Below are positions 1-5,588 of a stretch of DNA of 7,562 nucleotides, one piece after another; position 1 is the stretch's first letter; each line of letters starts with the position of its first letter. Made by a program: the position numbers and the translations under genes. The notes beneath the pieces were generated by a model. That model saw nothing but the letters and a program-made list of their open reading frames with translations, made no database searches and had not been told where the DNA came from. Source of the stretch: Ruminococcaceae bacterium UBA1865 (GTDB lineage: Bacteria > Bacillota > Clostridia > Oscillospirales > Acutalibacteraceae); assembly GCA_002338255.1 (NCBI GenBank), contig DDHX01000011.1:32412-39973 (forward strand). The letters are read 5' to 3'.

Positions 1-32
1 CGTCCCAAGCGGGTAAACAGGACGCTTTTTTT
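1..32 (+). terminator. Rho-independent terminator of an upstream gene, cut by the window edge
   Basis: CGTCC at 1-5 pairs with GGACG at 20-24 across a loop of about 14 nt, and a run of seven T follows C25. One more pair (G before the window with C25) is possible but cannot be seen. The T-run lies on the plus-strand 3' side, so it would end transcription of a plus-strand gene to the left and insulate murA. The long loop and missing left edge keep confidence moderate. Confidence 0.5.
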
Positions 33-72
33 GTAATTTCTTACAAAATTAATTGATTTGATTTGTTGCTTA

Positions 73-101
73 TTGACTTTTGAATTTTTGTGTATTATTA
101 T
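73..101 (+). promoter_or_regulatory. Sigma-A-type promoter for murA
   Basis: TTGACT at 73-78 and TATTAT at 96-101 are separated by 17 bp, each matching the consensus hexamer at five of six positions. Transcription would begin near 108, giving a leader of about 165 nt before the murA start. The leader is very AT-rich. It holds a 14-bp palindrome at 233-246 and a 10-bp A/T-only inverted repeat (179-188 with 212-221). I recognise no riboswitch in it. Confidence 0.6.
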
Positions 102-232
102 CAATAAGTGTGTGATTAAATATAAACACATGGTTTTTATTTCCTGAATATTTATATTAATTTTAGATGATAACTTTGAAAATATTAACAGTGATTTATT
201 CATAAAAACGCTTAATATTTTGCGAAAAAATG

Positions 233-246
233 CAATAATATTATTG
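233..246. repeat. 14-bp perfect palindrome in the murA leader
   Basis: CAATAATATTATTG reads the same on both strands and lies 14 bp upstream of the murA ribosome site. It could be an operator or a weak RNA stem. In DNA this AT-rich a palindrome of this length can also arise by chance. Confidence 0.3.
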
Positions 247-260
247 TGTAACTTTAGATT

Positions 261-264
261 GGAG
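261..264 (+). promoter_or_regulatory. Ribosome binding site choosing the TTG start of murA
   Basis: GGAG at 261-264 is 9 nt upstream of TTG at 274. The upstream in-frame TTG at 220 has no purine-rich site before it. Starting at 274 also puts the key active-site residues at, or within two positions of, the Escherichia coli MurA numbering. Confidence 0.7.
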
Positions 265-273
265 CGTGCCGCA

Positions 274-1557
274 TTGGACAAATTTGTTATTAAAGGTGGC
301 AATCGGCTTACCGGTGAGGTCAACATCAGCGGTGCCAAAAATGCCGCGATTGCGATTATTCCGGCAGCTAGTTTATCAGATGGCGTATGCCGCATTGAAA
401 ATGTACCGAATATTACTGACGTTGCTTCTATTACAAGAATACTTTTTGACATGGGAGCAAAAATTCGCAATATTAACAAATCCACGATTGAAATTGACCC
501 CAGACCGATCCACACTCATGTTGCTTCTTATGAACTCGCGCGTCATATCCGTGGTTCCTATTATCTTTTAGGCGCACTGCTTGGGCGTTTTAATCATGCA
601 GTTGTTTCAATGCCTGGCGGCTGTGATTTTGGCGTTCGCCCAATTGACCAGCATTTGAAGGGATTTGCTGCGTTGGGCGCAACTTACAAGCTTGAGGGCG
701 GTATGGTTGATGTTTTTGCTGAATCATTAAAGGGTACCAATATCTATCTTGATGTTGTGTCTGTTGGTGCTACCGTAAATATTATGCTTGCTGCAGTAAA
801 GGCAACGGGGTTAACAGTAATTGAAAATGCGGCAAAGGAGCCTCATATTGTTGACCTTGCAAACTTTTTAAATTCAATGGGTGCTGATATTAGGGGCACG
901 GGTACCGATGTAATCAAAATTTATGGTGTCAGTCATTTGAATGGAACCACCTATTCCATTATTCCTGACCAGATTGAAGCGGGGACTTACATGGTTGCTG
1001 CCGCGGCGACCGGCGGGGATGTTCTTGTAAAGAATGTAATTCCCAAACACCTTGAATCCATTTCAGCCAAGTTGGAGGAAATGGGTGTTCAAATTGAAGA
1101 ATTTGATGATGCCATTCGTGTCAGCCGAACTGGTAAGCTGAATAAATGCAATATCAAAACAATGCCTCATCCGGGCTTTCCGACTGATATGCAGCCTCAG
1201 GTCGCAGTTCTGCTTTGCATTGCCAATGGGACAAGTATCATCAATGAAAGTGTTTGGGACAATCGTTTTCGTTATGTTGAAGAATTGAAACGAATGGGCG
1301 CCCAGATTTCGGTTGACGGAAAGCTTGCCGTTATTGAGGGTATTGAGCACTTAAATGCCGCTCCGGTAAAAGCGACTGATTTACGTGCAGGTGCGGCAAT
1401 GATGATTGCGGCGCTTGCAGCAAATGGTACAACTCAGATTGAAGATATCAGCCATATTGAGCGCGGTTATGAAGATATTGAAGAAAAACTTCTTAATTTA
1501 GGCGCGGATATTGAGCGGGTTCATATTCCTGAATCCGCGGTTGCACAGGCAATCTGA
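274..1557 (+). CDS. murA: UDP-N-acetylglucosamine 1-carboxyvinyltransferase (MurA)
   Basis: This cytoplasmic enzyme transfers enolpyruvate from phosphoenolpyruvate to UDP-GlcNAc, the first committed step of peptidoglycan synthesis (EC 2.5.1.7), and is the fosfomycin target. The 427-residue product is full length for the EPSP-synthase-fold family. Visible motifs are SGAKNA (K22, N23), the fosfomycin-loop PGGCDFGVRP with catalytic Cys117 (Cys115 in E. coli), EAGTYM, PTDMQPQ with Asp305, DLRAG with Arg371 and HIERGYE with Arg397. The last three match E. coli positions exactly, which supports the TTG start at 274 over an 18-residue N-terminal extension from TTG 220. The retained Cys predicts fosfomycin sensitivity at the target level. 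Many Firmicutes carry two MurA paralogues, and I cannot tell which this is. It heads a segment with walJ and rlmH but is separated from them by a hairpin. Confidence 0.97.
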   Translation: MDKFVIKGGNRLTGEVNISGAKNAAIAIIPAASLSDGVCRIENVPNITDVASITRILFDMGAKIRNINKSTIEIDPRPIHTHVASYELARHIRGSYYLLGALLGRFNHAVVSMPGGCDFGVRPIDQHLKGFAALGATYKLEGGMVDVFAESLKGTNIYLDVVSVGATVNIMLAAVKATGLTVIENAAKEPHIVDLANFLNSMGADIRGTGTDVIKIYGVSHLNGTTYSIIPDQIEAGTYMVAAAATGGDVLVKNVIPKHLESISAKLEEMGVQIEEFDDAIRVSRTGKLNKCNIKTMPHPGFPTDMQPQVAVLLCIANGTSIINESVWDNRFRYVEELKRMGAQISVDGKLAVIEGIEHLNAAPVKATDLRAGAAMMIAALAANGTTQIEDISHIERGYEDIEEKLLNLGADIERVHIPESAVAQAI

Positions 1558-1572
1558 ATATTTTAGGAACAT

Positions 1573-1604
1573 AAAAGGGATGGACAATAGTCTTTCCCTT
1601 TTCG
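1573..1604 (+). terminator. Hairpin terminator or attenuator between murA and walJ
   Basis: AAAAGGGA (1573-1580) pairs perfectly with TCCCTTTT (1595-1602). Inside, GAC (1583-1585) pairs with GTC (1590-1592) around an AATA tetraloop, leaving a small internal mismatch. The U-rich 3' side forms part of the stem and only four T run at the end, so termination may be partial and let some transcripts continue into walJ-rlmH. No separate promoter for walJ is evident in the short gap. Confidence 0.6.
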
Positions 1605-1623
1605 CATATTTGGAGGTTTATGA

Positions 1624-2418
1624 ATGGCGAGATTTTGTCCGCTTTTTAGCGGCAGCAGCGGGAACAGTTATTACATAGGTTCAGCGGGTTCCGGAATTTT
1701 AATAGATGCAGGCAGAACTGCAAAGCAGTTGACTAATATGCTTGATTTGTGCGGTATTGATATCAACGCCGTCAAAGCAATTTTTGTAACTCATGAACAC
1801 TCCGACCATGTTAAAGGGCTTCGGGTGTTTGCTTCACGTTGTCATATTCCGGTTTATTCTTCGCCCGGTACACTGAATGCATTGGAGGGGATGGGTTGTC
1901 TTGATGGCAAATTCCCGGTCAATGTAGTTGATGAAAATGAATTAGAGTGTGCCGATATGGTTATCAGGGCTTTCCGCACTTCACATGACAGTGCGGAAAG
2001 CGTGGGATACCGTATCCAGACTCATGATGGGCGGAGCGTCGGATTTTCGACCGACCTTGGCTTCATGTCCGATACGGTACGCGGTGAACTAACGGGTGCG
2101 GATTTGGTCGTTTTGGAATCCAATCATGATGTCGGCATGCTTAAAAACGGGCCGTATCCCTATCCGCTTAAACAGCGAATTTTGTCGGATATAGGACATC
2201 TTTCCAACTTAGCCTGCGCAGACGAGCTTTATGGTCTTGCGGGTAAAGGTACCACACGTTTTGTACTGGCACATCTCAGCTCTGAAAACAATACGCCGGA
2301 GCTTGCTTATCAAACGGCTCTTTGTTCACTCTCCATCGCGGGGCTGAAAGAAGGAACAGACTATCAGCTTTCCGTTGCACCGAAAGAAAATGCAGCCGGA
2401 AAAGTTATGATTTTTTAG
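1624..2418 (+). CDS. walJ: Metallo-beta-lactamase-fold hydrolase, YycJ/WalJ family (probable 5'-3' exonuclease)
   Basis: The 264-residue protein opens with the family signature FCPLFSGSSGNSYYIG. It carries the metal-binding HxHxDH motif THEHSDH (H57, H59, D61, H62), then TSHDS (H121), FSTDLG (D144), ESNHD (165-169), GHLSN (191-195) and AHLSSENNTPE (H217). The complete ligand set predicts a working two-metal site. B. subtilis WalJ/YycJ is about the same length, lies near the WalRK two-component genes and has been linked to coordinating DNA replication with cell division; 5'-3' exonuclease activity is reported for the family. Here no WalRK genes are visible, but rlmH follows 8 bp later, and walJ-rlmH proximity is also seen in Bacillus. 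GGAGG at 1612-1616 supports the ATG at 1624; the ATG at 1620 is in another frame. A 12-bp perfect inverted repeat sits over the TSHDS region. Confidence 0.92.
   Translation: MARFCPLFSGSSGNSYYIGSAGSGILIDAGRTAKQLTNMLDLCGIDINAVKAIFVTHEHSDHVKGLRVFASRCHIPVYSSPGTLNALEGMGCLDGKFPVNVVDENELECADMVIRAFRTSHDSAESVGYRIQTHDGRSVGFSTDLGFMSDTVRGELTGADLVVLESNHDVGMLKNGPYPYPLKQRILSDIGHLSNLACADELYGLAGKGTTRFVLAHLSSENNTPELAYQTALCSLSIAGLKEGTDYQLSVAPKENAAGKVMIF
1969..2001. repeat. 12-bp perfect inverted repeat inside walJ
   Basis: GCTTTCCGCACT (1969-1980) and AGTGCGGAAAGC (1990-2001) are exact reverse complements around a 9-nt loop. In the mRNA this would be a stable, GC-containing hairpin lying over the codons for the conserved FRTSHDSAES segment. 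No U-run follows, so it is not a typical terminator. Confidence 0.75.
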
Positions 2419-2426
2419 GTGATGTT

Positions 2427-2906
2427 ATGTTGACTGTAAATATTATCTGTGTCGGAAAATTAAAAGAGGCATATTGGCGCGAAGCATGCGCTGAGTATTC
2501 GAAAAGACTGCGCCCGTTTTGTGAATTTTCCATTATTGAACTTTCGGAAAGTCGTTTGCCTGAAAATCCTTCGACAGCACAGATTACCTCCGAATTGAAA
2601 ACAGAAGGCGCGAAAATTCTTTCCGCTGCAGGAAGTTCCGCTTTGTTTGCACTTTGTATTGAGGGATCACAGTTTTCCTCAGAGAAATTCGCTGAGAGAA
2701 TAAACACTTTGAGCGTTAACGGGATCAGTGCAATCAGTTTTGTCATTGGCAGTTCATTTGGGCTAAGTGAAGAGGTAAAGCAAAAGGCGGACTTCAAGCT
2801 TTCAATGTCCTCAATGACCTTTCCACATCAACTTGCGCGCGTCATTCTCTGCGAACAAACCTACCGTGCGTTTCAAATTCTCAATCATGGCAAATACCAT
2901 AAATGA
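2427..2906 (+). CDS. rlmH: 23S rRNA (pseudouridine1915-N3)-methyltransferase RlmH
   Basis: RlmH is a SPOUT-class, trefoil-knot methyltransferase that uses S-adenosylmethionine to methylate pseudouridine 1915 in helix 69 of 23S rRNA in assembled 70S ribosomes (EC 2.1.1.177). The 159-residue product is full length. Characteristic segments are IICVGKLKEAYW at the N terminus, FVIGSSFGLSEEV (105-117), MSSMTFPHQLARVILCEQ (127-144) and the terminal YHK. Two small departures from the usual sequence are visible: IGSS where IGGS is common, and HGKYHK where GEPYHK is common. Neither looks inactivating. The ATG at 2427 is chosen because AGGTG (2417-2421), which overlaps the walJ stop codon, precedes it by 5 nt and the protein then starts at the family's usual point. 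Upstream in-frame codons lie inside walJ. The 8-bp gap implies co-transcription and coupling with walJ. Confidence 0.96.
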   Translation: MLTVNIICVGKLKEAYWREACAEYSKRLRPFCEFSIIELSESRLPENPSTAQITSELKTEGAKILSAAGSSALFALCIEGSQFSSEKFAERINTLSVNGISAISFVIGSSFGLSEEVKQKADFKLSMSSMTFPHQLARVILCEQTYRAFQILNHGKYHK

Positions 2907-2956
2907 AGGTACTGTTATGAATGACATTGGAATACATAAAATTGTTATTTTAAGAA

Positions 2957-2991
2957 CTCATTCAGGACGTCAAATCAACATCCTAAATGAG
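2957..2991 (-). terminator. Terminator of pdaA between convergent genes
   Basis: The arms 2957-2967 and 2981-2991 are 11 nt each with a 13-nt loop. In minus-strand RNA the single non-Watson-Crick position is a G-U wobble, and the stem is followed by UUCUU. In plus-strand RNA the same position is a C-A mismatch and no U-run follows. It therefore fits better as the pdaA terminator, starting 11 nt after its stop. An alternative pairing exists (2967-2973 with 2996-3002). Confidence 0.6.
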
Positions 2992-3002
2992 CTCCTTGAC
3001 GT

Positions 3003-3809
3003 TTATTTACCGCATAATTCGTTTAAGGTTCCAAAAGTATACCCGGCAGTTTCCCATTTTGTTAGTAACTCATCCAATATTTCAGAATTTGTTTTGGAAG
3101 TACTGTGCAGCAGCACAATGGCACCCGGGTGGATACGGGGAAGAAGCTTTTCAAAAGCCTGCTCTTTTGTCGGCTGCTTATCCTGATACCAGTCTACATA
3201 AGCCAGACTCCAAAAGATTGTTTTATATCCAAGCTCGTTCGCTTGTTTTAGATTATTTACGCTATATTTTCCTTGCGGCGCACGATAAAATTTTTGCAGA
3301 TTTTGTCCAGTTATTCCTTTGAATAAATCTTCAACGGAAACCATTTCTTTTTTAAAGGAATCCATGTCGGAGATTTTTGACATATCTGGATGTGTGAGCG
3401 TATGATTTCCAACGATATGCCCTTCGTTTAACATTCGTTTTACTAAATCTGGGCTCGTTTTTAAATAATTACCCACTACGAAAAAAGTAGCTTTCACGTT
3501 ATGTTTTTTCAATGCATCCAATATTGCCGGCGTATACCCGTTTTCATATCCTGCGTCAAAGGTCAGATAAATAATTTTCTTGTCTGCTGCTCCTACAAAG
3601 TACGCGTTATATTGCTTTAAAAAAGCTGCTGAAGCATTTCCCGTGGGCTGTTTGCCATTTTCCTTAAAACCAAGTCCCCAGTTCGTGTTGGATGCAGATG
3701 TTTGTACAGCCTCTTGAGATCGATGGCTAAAAGCCACTATTCCAACCACTACTATAATGAGACATAGCAGTGCAATTTCAATATGTTTCTTTTTTATGGT
3801 TATAAACAC
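3003..3809 (-). CDS. pdaA: PdaA-type polysaccharide deacetylase (delta-lactam-biosynthetic de-N-acetylase)
   Basis: This carbohydrate esterase family 4 (NodB-fold) enzyme most resembles B. subtilis PdaA, which de-N-acetylates N-acetylmuramic acid so that muramic delta-lactam can form in the spore cortex. In the 268-residue product, positively charged KKK and a hydrophobic segment (about 12-27) form a signal anchor, and the domain follows outside the membrane. WGLGF and GKQPTGN precede motif 1, TFDAGYENGY (catalytic Asp85). GNHTLTHPD supplies His136 and His140, RAPQGKYS the RxPxG motif, FWSLAYVDW Asp206 and LLHS His235. The NodB metal-binding second Asp of motif 1 is Ala here; B. subtilis PdaA also lacks Asp there (Asn). 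The start at GTG 3809 fits AGGTGAT 7 nt upstream; GTG 3821 (four residues longer) is possible but has only 3 nt spacing. It stands alone on this strand. The lineage probably sporulates, by inference. Confidence 0.9.
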   Translation of the reverse strand: MFITIKKKHIEIALLCLIIVVVGIVAFSHRSQEAVQTSASNTNWGLGFKENGKQPTGNASAAFLKQYNAYFVGAADKKIIYLTFDAGYENGYTPAILDALKKHNVKATFFVVGNYLKTSPDLVKRMLNEGHIVGNHTLTHPDMSKISDMDSFKKEMVSVEDLFKGITGQNLQKFYRAPQGKYSVNNLKQANELGYKTIFWSLAYVDWYQDKQPTKEQAFEKLLPRIHPGAIVLLHSTSKTNSEILDELLTKWETAGYTFGTLNELCGK

Positions 3810-3816
3810 AATCCAT

Positions 3817-3828
3817 ATCACCTACCTT
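3817..3828 (-). promoter_or_regulatory. Ribosome binding site of pdaA
   Basis: On the minus strand this reads AAGGTAGGTGAT. The AGGTGAT part (3823-3817) is 7 nt before GTG at 3809. The AAGG part is only 4 nt before GTG at 3821, with its final G 3 nt away, so the downstream start is favoured. Confidence 0.5.
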
Positions 3829-3841
3829 ACATAATATTAAA

Positions 3842-3869
3842 ATATATTATTGCTTTACAAATAATATAT
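3842..3869. repeat. 10-bp inverted repeat upstream of pdaA
   Basis: ATATATTATT (3842-3851) and AATAATATAT (3860-3869) are exact reverse complements, 8 nt apart. The second arm covers the proposed pdaA -10 element. The arms contain only A and T in an AT-rich gap, so chance is a real alternative to an operator. Confidence 0.3.
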
Positions 3870-3890
3870 CAAATAAATTTTGTTGTTGAA
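3863..3890 (-). promoter_or_regulatory. Tentative pdaA promoter
   Basis: On the minus strand TTCAAC (3890-3885) is followed after 16 nt by TATATT (3868-3863), preceded by TGA, an extended -10. Transcription would start near 3856. PdaA genes in Bacillus are transcribed by a forespore sigma factor (sigma-G). I found no convincing sigma-G or sigma-E match in the gap, so this sigma-A-like reading is uncertain. Confidence 0.25.
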
Positions 3891-3976
3891 TTTTCTATAA
3901 TTTGTTAAAACAAAGTGGAAACCGCATGAATACTGGATAAAAATTTACATATTGTTAATTAAATCATGGTGCCAAA

Positions 3977-3987
3977 TATAGTAGAAT
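3977..3987 (+). promoter_or_regulatory. Probable -10 region of the DUF5685 operon promoter
   Basis: Two overlapping -10 candidates lie here: TATAGT (3977-3982; poor -35 TTAATT 16 bp upstream, or TTGTTA 19 bp upstream) and TAGAAT (3982-3987; weak -35 TTAAAT 17 bp upstream). The -35 is weak in either case, which would suit a promoter that needs an activator or is weakly expressed. Confidence 0.4.
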
Positions 3988-4002
3988 AATAGATATCTAT
4001 TA
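3987..4002. repeat. 16-bp perfect palindrome at the expected transcription start
   Basis: TAATAGATATCTATTA is self-complementary over its full length. It lies immediately downstream of the -10 candidates and about 30 bp before the GTG start of the DUF5685 gene. This is the position of a repressor operator that would block initiation or clearance. No regulator is identified. Confidence 0.45.
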
Positions 4003-4032
4003 AGATATGTTGAATTTAAGGATGATTTTTTA

Positions 4033-4938
4033 GTGTTTGGTTATATTAGGCCCCAAAAGTCAGAGTTGCTTGTTCGTGAATACGAACAGTATAAGGGCGT
4101 GTATTGCTCATTATGCCGCCAACTCGGCAAAAGTTATGGCGTTGTTTCACGGCTTACTTTGAGCTATGACTGTACCTTTTATGCGTTGATGCTTCTTGCG
4201 TTAAGCCCCGAATGTCCTGGTTTTGAAAGTGGACGGTGTGTTGTTAATCCGTTGAAAAAATGCACATACTGTAAAGCGGGTGAAAATGAGTTGACCGCCG
4301 CTGCGGCTCTTTCGGTCATCATGACATATCATAAAATCAAGGATGACATTGCCGATTCACACTTTTGGGGAAAATTGCGCGCGTATCTGTTCCTTCCATT
4401 TGCAAAGCACGCCCGCAAAAAGGCGGCAAGGGATTTTCCACAGATGGATGAAATCGTTTCTGCCGCGATGGTTGCACAGCAGGCTGTCGAGCACGGGGAA
4501 AGCCCCGGCATTGATTTTTGTGCAGAGCCGACGGCAGTCATGCTCCAACAGGTTTTTGAACTGATTGCGGGTGTTAATCAGGATAAAGGGAACGGTGAAG
4601 TCCGGGTCTTACGGCAATTTGGTTACTATCTTGGACGATGGGTATATTTGATTGACGCGGCTGATGACATTGAGAAAGATATTAAATCAAAATCGTTTAA
4701 TCCATTTATCTCGAAATTTATTTTGGATGAATCAAGCACTTTGGAAGAGTTGGATAATGTAAGAAACTTTGCAAACCAAGTCCTGAATCTGACTCTTTCT
4801 CAGTTGATCTCCGCTTTAAATATATTTGACTTTCAGCATTTTGATTCTATCATAAATAACGTTATTCTTAAGGGATTGCCCGAAATACAAAAAGAATTAC
4901 TGTTTAAAAAGGAGAAAATGAATGTCGGATCCTTATAA
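4033..4938 (+). CDS. DUF5685 family protein of unknown function
   Basis: The 301-residue product begins MFGYIRPQK, as DUF5685 proteins of Clostridia usually do, which supports the GTG start at 4033 (AAGGA at 4018-4022, 10 nt upstream). No function is established that I know of. Features seen: CSLC (C25, C28), single Cys at 47, 61 and 69, and CTYC (C77, C80), enough for a metal site. Two Asp-rich motifs follow, DDIAD (104-108) and [10 protein letters not shown] (207-216), the latter preceded by YYLGRW and followed by NPF. The remainder looks mostly helical, without a signal peptide; there is a hydrophobic stretch near 49-58. The paired Asp motifs on helices recall class I isoprenoid or squalene/phytoene synthases, but this is a motif resemblance only. 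The 3' end overlaps the J-domain gene by 17 bp, so translation is probably coupled. Confidence 0.88.
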   Translation: MFGYIRPQKSELLVREYEQYKGVYCSLCRQLGKSYGVVSRLTLSYDCTFYALMLLALSPECPGFESGRCVVNPLKKCTYCKAGENELTAAAALSVIMTYHKIKDDIADSHFWGKLRAYLFLPFAKHARKKAARDFPQMDEIVSAAMVAQQAVEHGESPGIDFCAEPTAVMLQQVFELIAGVNQDKGNGEVRVLRQFGYYLGRWVYLIDAADDIEKDIKSKSFNPFISKFILDESSTLEELDNVRNFANQVLNLTLSQLISALNIFDFQHFDSIINNVILKGLPEIQKELLFKKEKMNVGSL

Positions 4939-5566
4939 AATATTAGGAGTATCTCCCAGCGCAACAGATGATGAAATAAAAACAGCTTACCGCGAACTCG
5001 CAAAAAAGTACCATCCCGATAATTATTCGGGAAGTCCGATTGCCGATTTAGCCGGCGAAAAGATGAAGGAAATTAACGAGGCTTACGACACTGTGGTTTC
5101 ACAGCGTAAACAGCAAAAAAATGGCGGATACACAGCTTATACAGCGCCATCCGACAGTTCTAACTACACAAATCCCGGCTACGGAAATTCTCAATCCAGC
5201 TTTAGTGATGTGAGAAATCTGATTATGTCCGGCCGCATAGCCGACGCGGAGCAAATATTAAATGGAGTGCCGGCAGAGAGCAGAAACGCCGAGTGGTATT
5301 TCTTGAAGGGAACTGTGCTTTACAAACGCGGCTGGCTTGAAGAAGCCTACAATAACTTTGCCAGAGCCTGCCAGATGGATCCGAACAATGGGGAATATCG
5401 TGCCGCAATGAATCAAGTTACCAATCAGCGAAATGGTGCTTACGGCGGCTATAATCCTAATATGCCGCGAACAAACGGTCTTGGTAGCTGCGACGTTTGC
5501 TCATCGCTGATTTGTGCCGATTGTTGCTGTGAATGCATGGGCGGCGATTTGATCCCATGCTGTTGA
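4922..5566 (+). CDS. J-domain protein with TPR-like middle and cysteine-cluster C terminus
   Basis: The N-terminal J domain (about 3-62) has DPYKILGV, helix [12 protein letters not shown] and the HPD motif at 31-33 that stimulates DnaK ATPase, so this is a candidate DnaK co-chaperone. A Gly/Ser/Tyr/Asn-rich linker (about 67-93) follows. Residues 95-165 look like TPR helices ([47 protein letters not shown]). The last 25 residues hold nine cysteines, in [19 protein letters not shown] and a final CC. The zinc fingers and substrate-binding domain of classical DnaJ are absent, so it is a class III J protein, not housekeeping DnaJ. The tail may bind metal or iron-sulfur, be lipid-modified, or act as a membrane or partner contact. 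GGAG at 4911-4914 is 7 nt before the ATG. The start lies inside the DUF5685 gene, and the membrane-protein gene follows 22 bp after the stop. Confidence 0.92.
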   Translation: MSDPYKILGVSPSATDDEIKTAYRELAKKYHPDNYSGSPIADLAGEKMKEINEAYDTVVSQRKQQKNGGYTAYTAPSDSSNYTNPGYGNSQSSFSDVRNLIMSGRIADAEQILNGVPAESRNAEWYFLKGTVLYKRGWLEEAYNNFARACQMDPNNGEYRAAMNQVTNQRNGAYGGYNPNMPRTNGLGSCDVCSSLICADCCCECMGGDLIPCC

Positions 5567-5575
5567 TGGCATTAA

Positions 5576-5581
5576 GGGAGG
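5576..5581 (+). promoter_or_regulatory. Ribosome binding site fixing the TTG start of the membrane-protein gene
   Basis: GGGAGG lies 7 nt upstream of TTG at 5589, a near-ideal site. The TTG at 5584 is out of frame and too close. The strong site and the non-ATG start support 5589. Confidence 0.7.
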
Positions 5582-5588
5582 AATTGCA

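Noticed and set aside
220..273. An 18-residue N-terminal extension of murA from TTG 220
   Set aside because: No ribosome site precedes it, the extension is unlike MurA N termini, and starting at 274 restores the E. coli residue numbering of the active site.
1063..1350. Open frame of 95 codons antisense to murA
   Set aside because: It shadows a clear murA reading frame and encodes nothing recognisable.
1990..1996. AGTGCGG core resembling the Haemophilus DNA uptake signal
   Set aside because: The full AAGTGCGGT is absent, it occurs within a single coding hairpin, and the gene content is Firmicute.
2322..2426. A 35-residue upstream extension of rlmH
   Set aside because: It lies wholly inside walJ in another frame; RlmH proteins start at the MLTVNIICVGK point and a ribosome site precedes ATG 2427.
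2405..2797. Open frame of 130 codons antisense to rlmH
   Set aside because: It is wholly antisense to a well-supported gene, with no family resemblance.
2957..2991. Reading the convergent hairpin as a terminator for rlmH on the plus strand
   Set aside because: In plus-strand RNA it has a C-A mismatch and no U-run, while the minus-strand RNA has a G-U pair and a U-rich tail.
2987..3322. Plus-strand open frame over pdaA
   Set aside because: It is antisense to intact NodB motifs of pdaA and has no recognisable domain.
5014..5032. TCCCGA/TCGGGA inverted repeat after the HPD codons of the J gene
   Set aside because: Only 6 bp with a 7-nt loop inside coding sequence; short enough to occur by chance.
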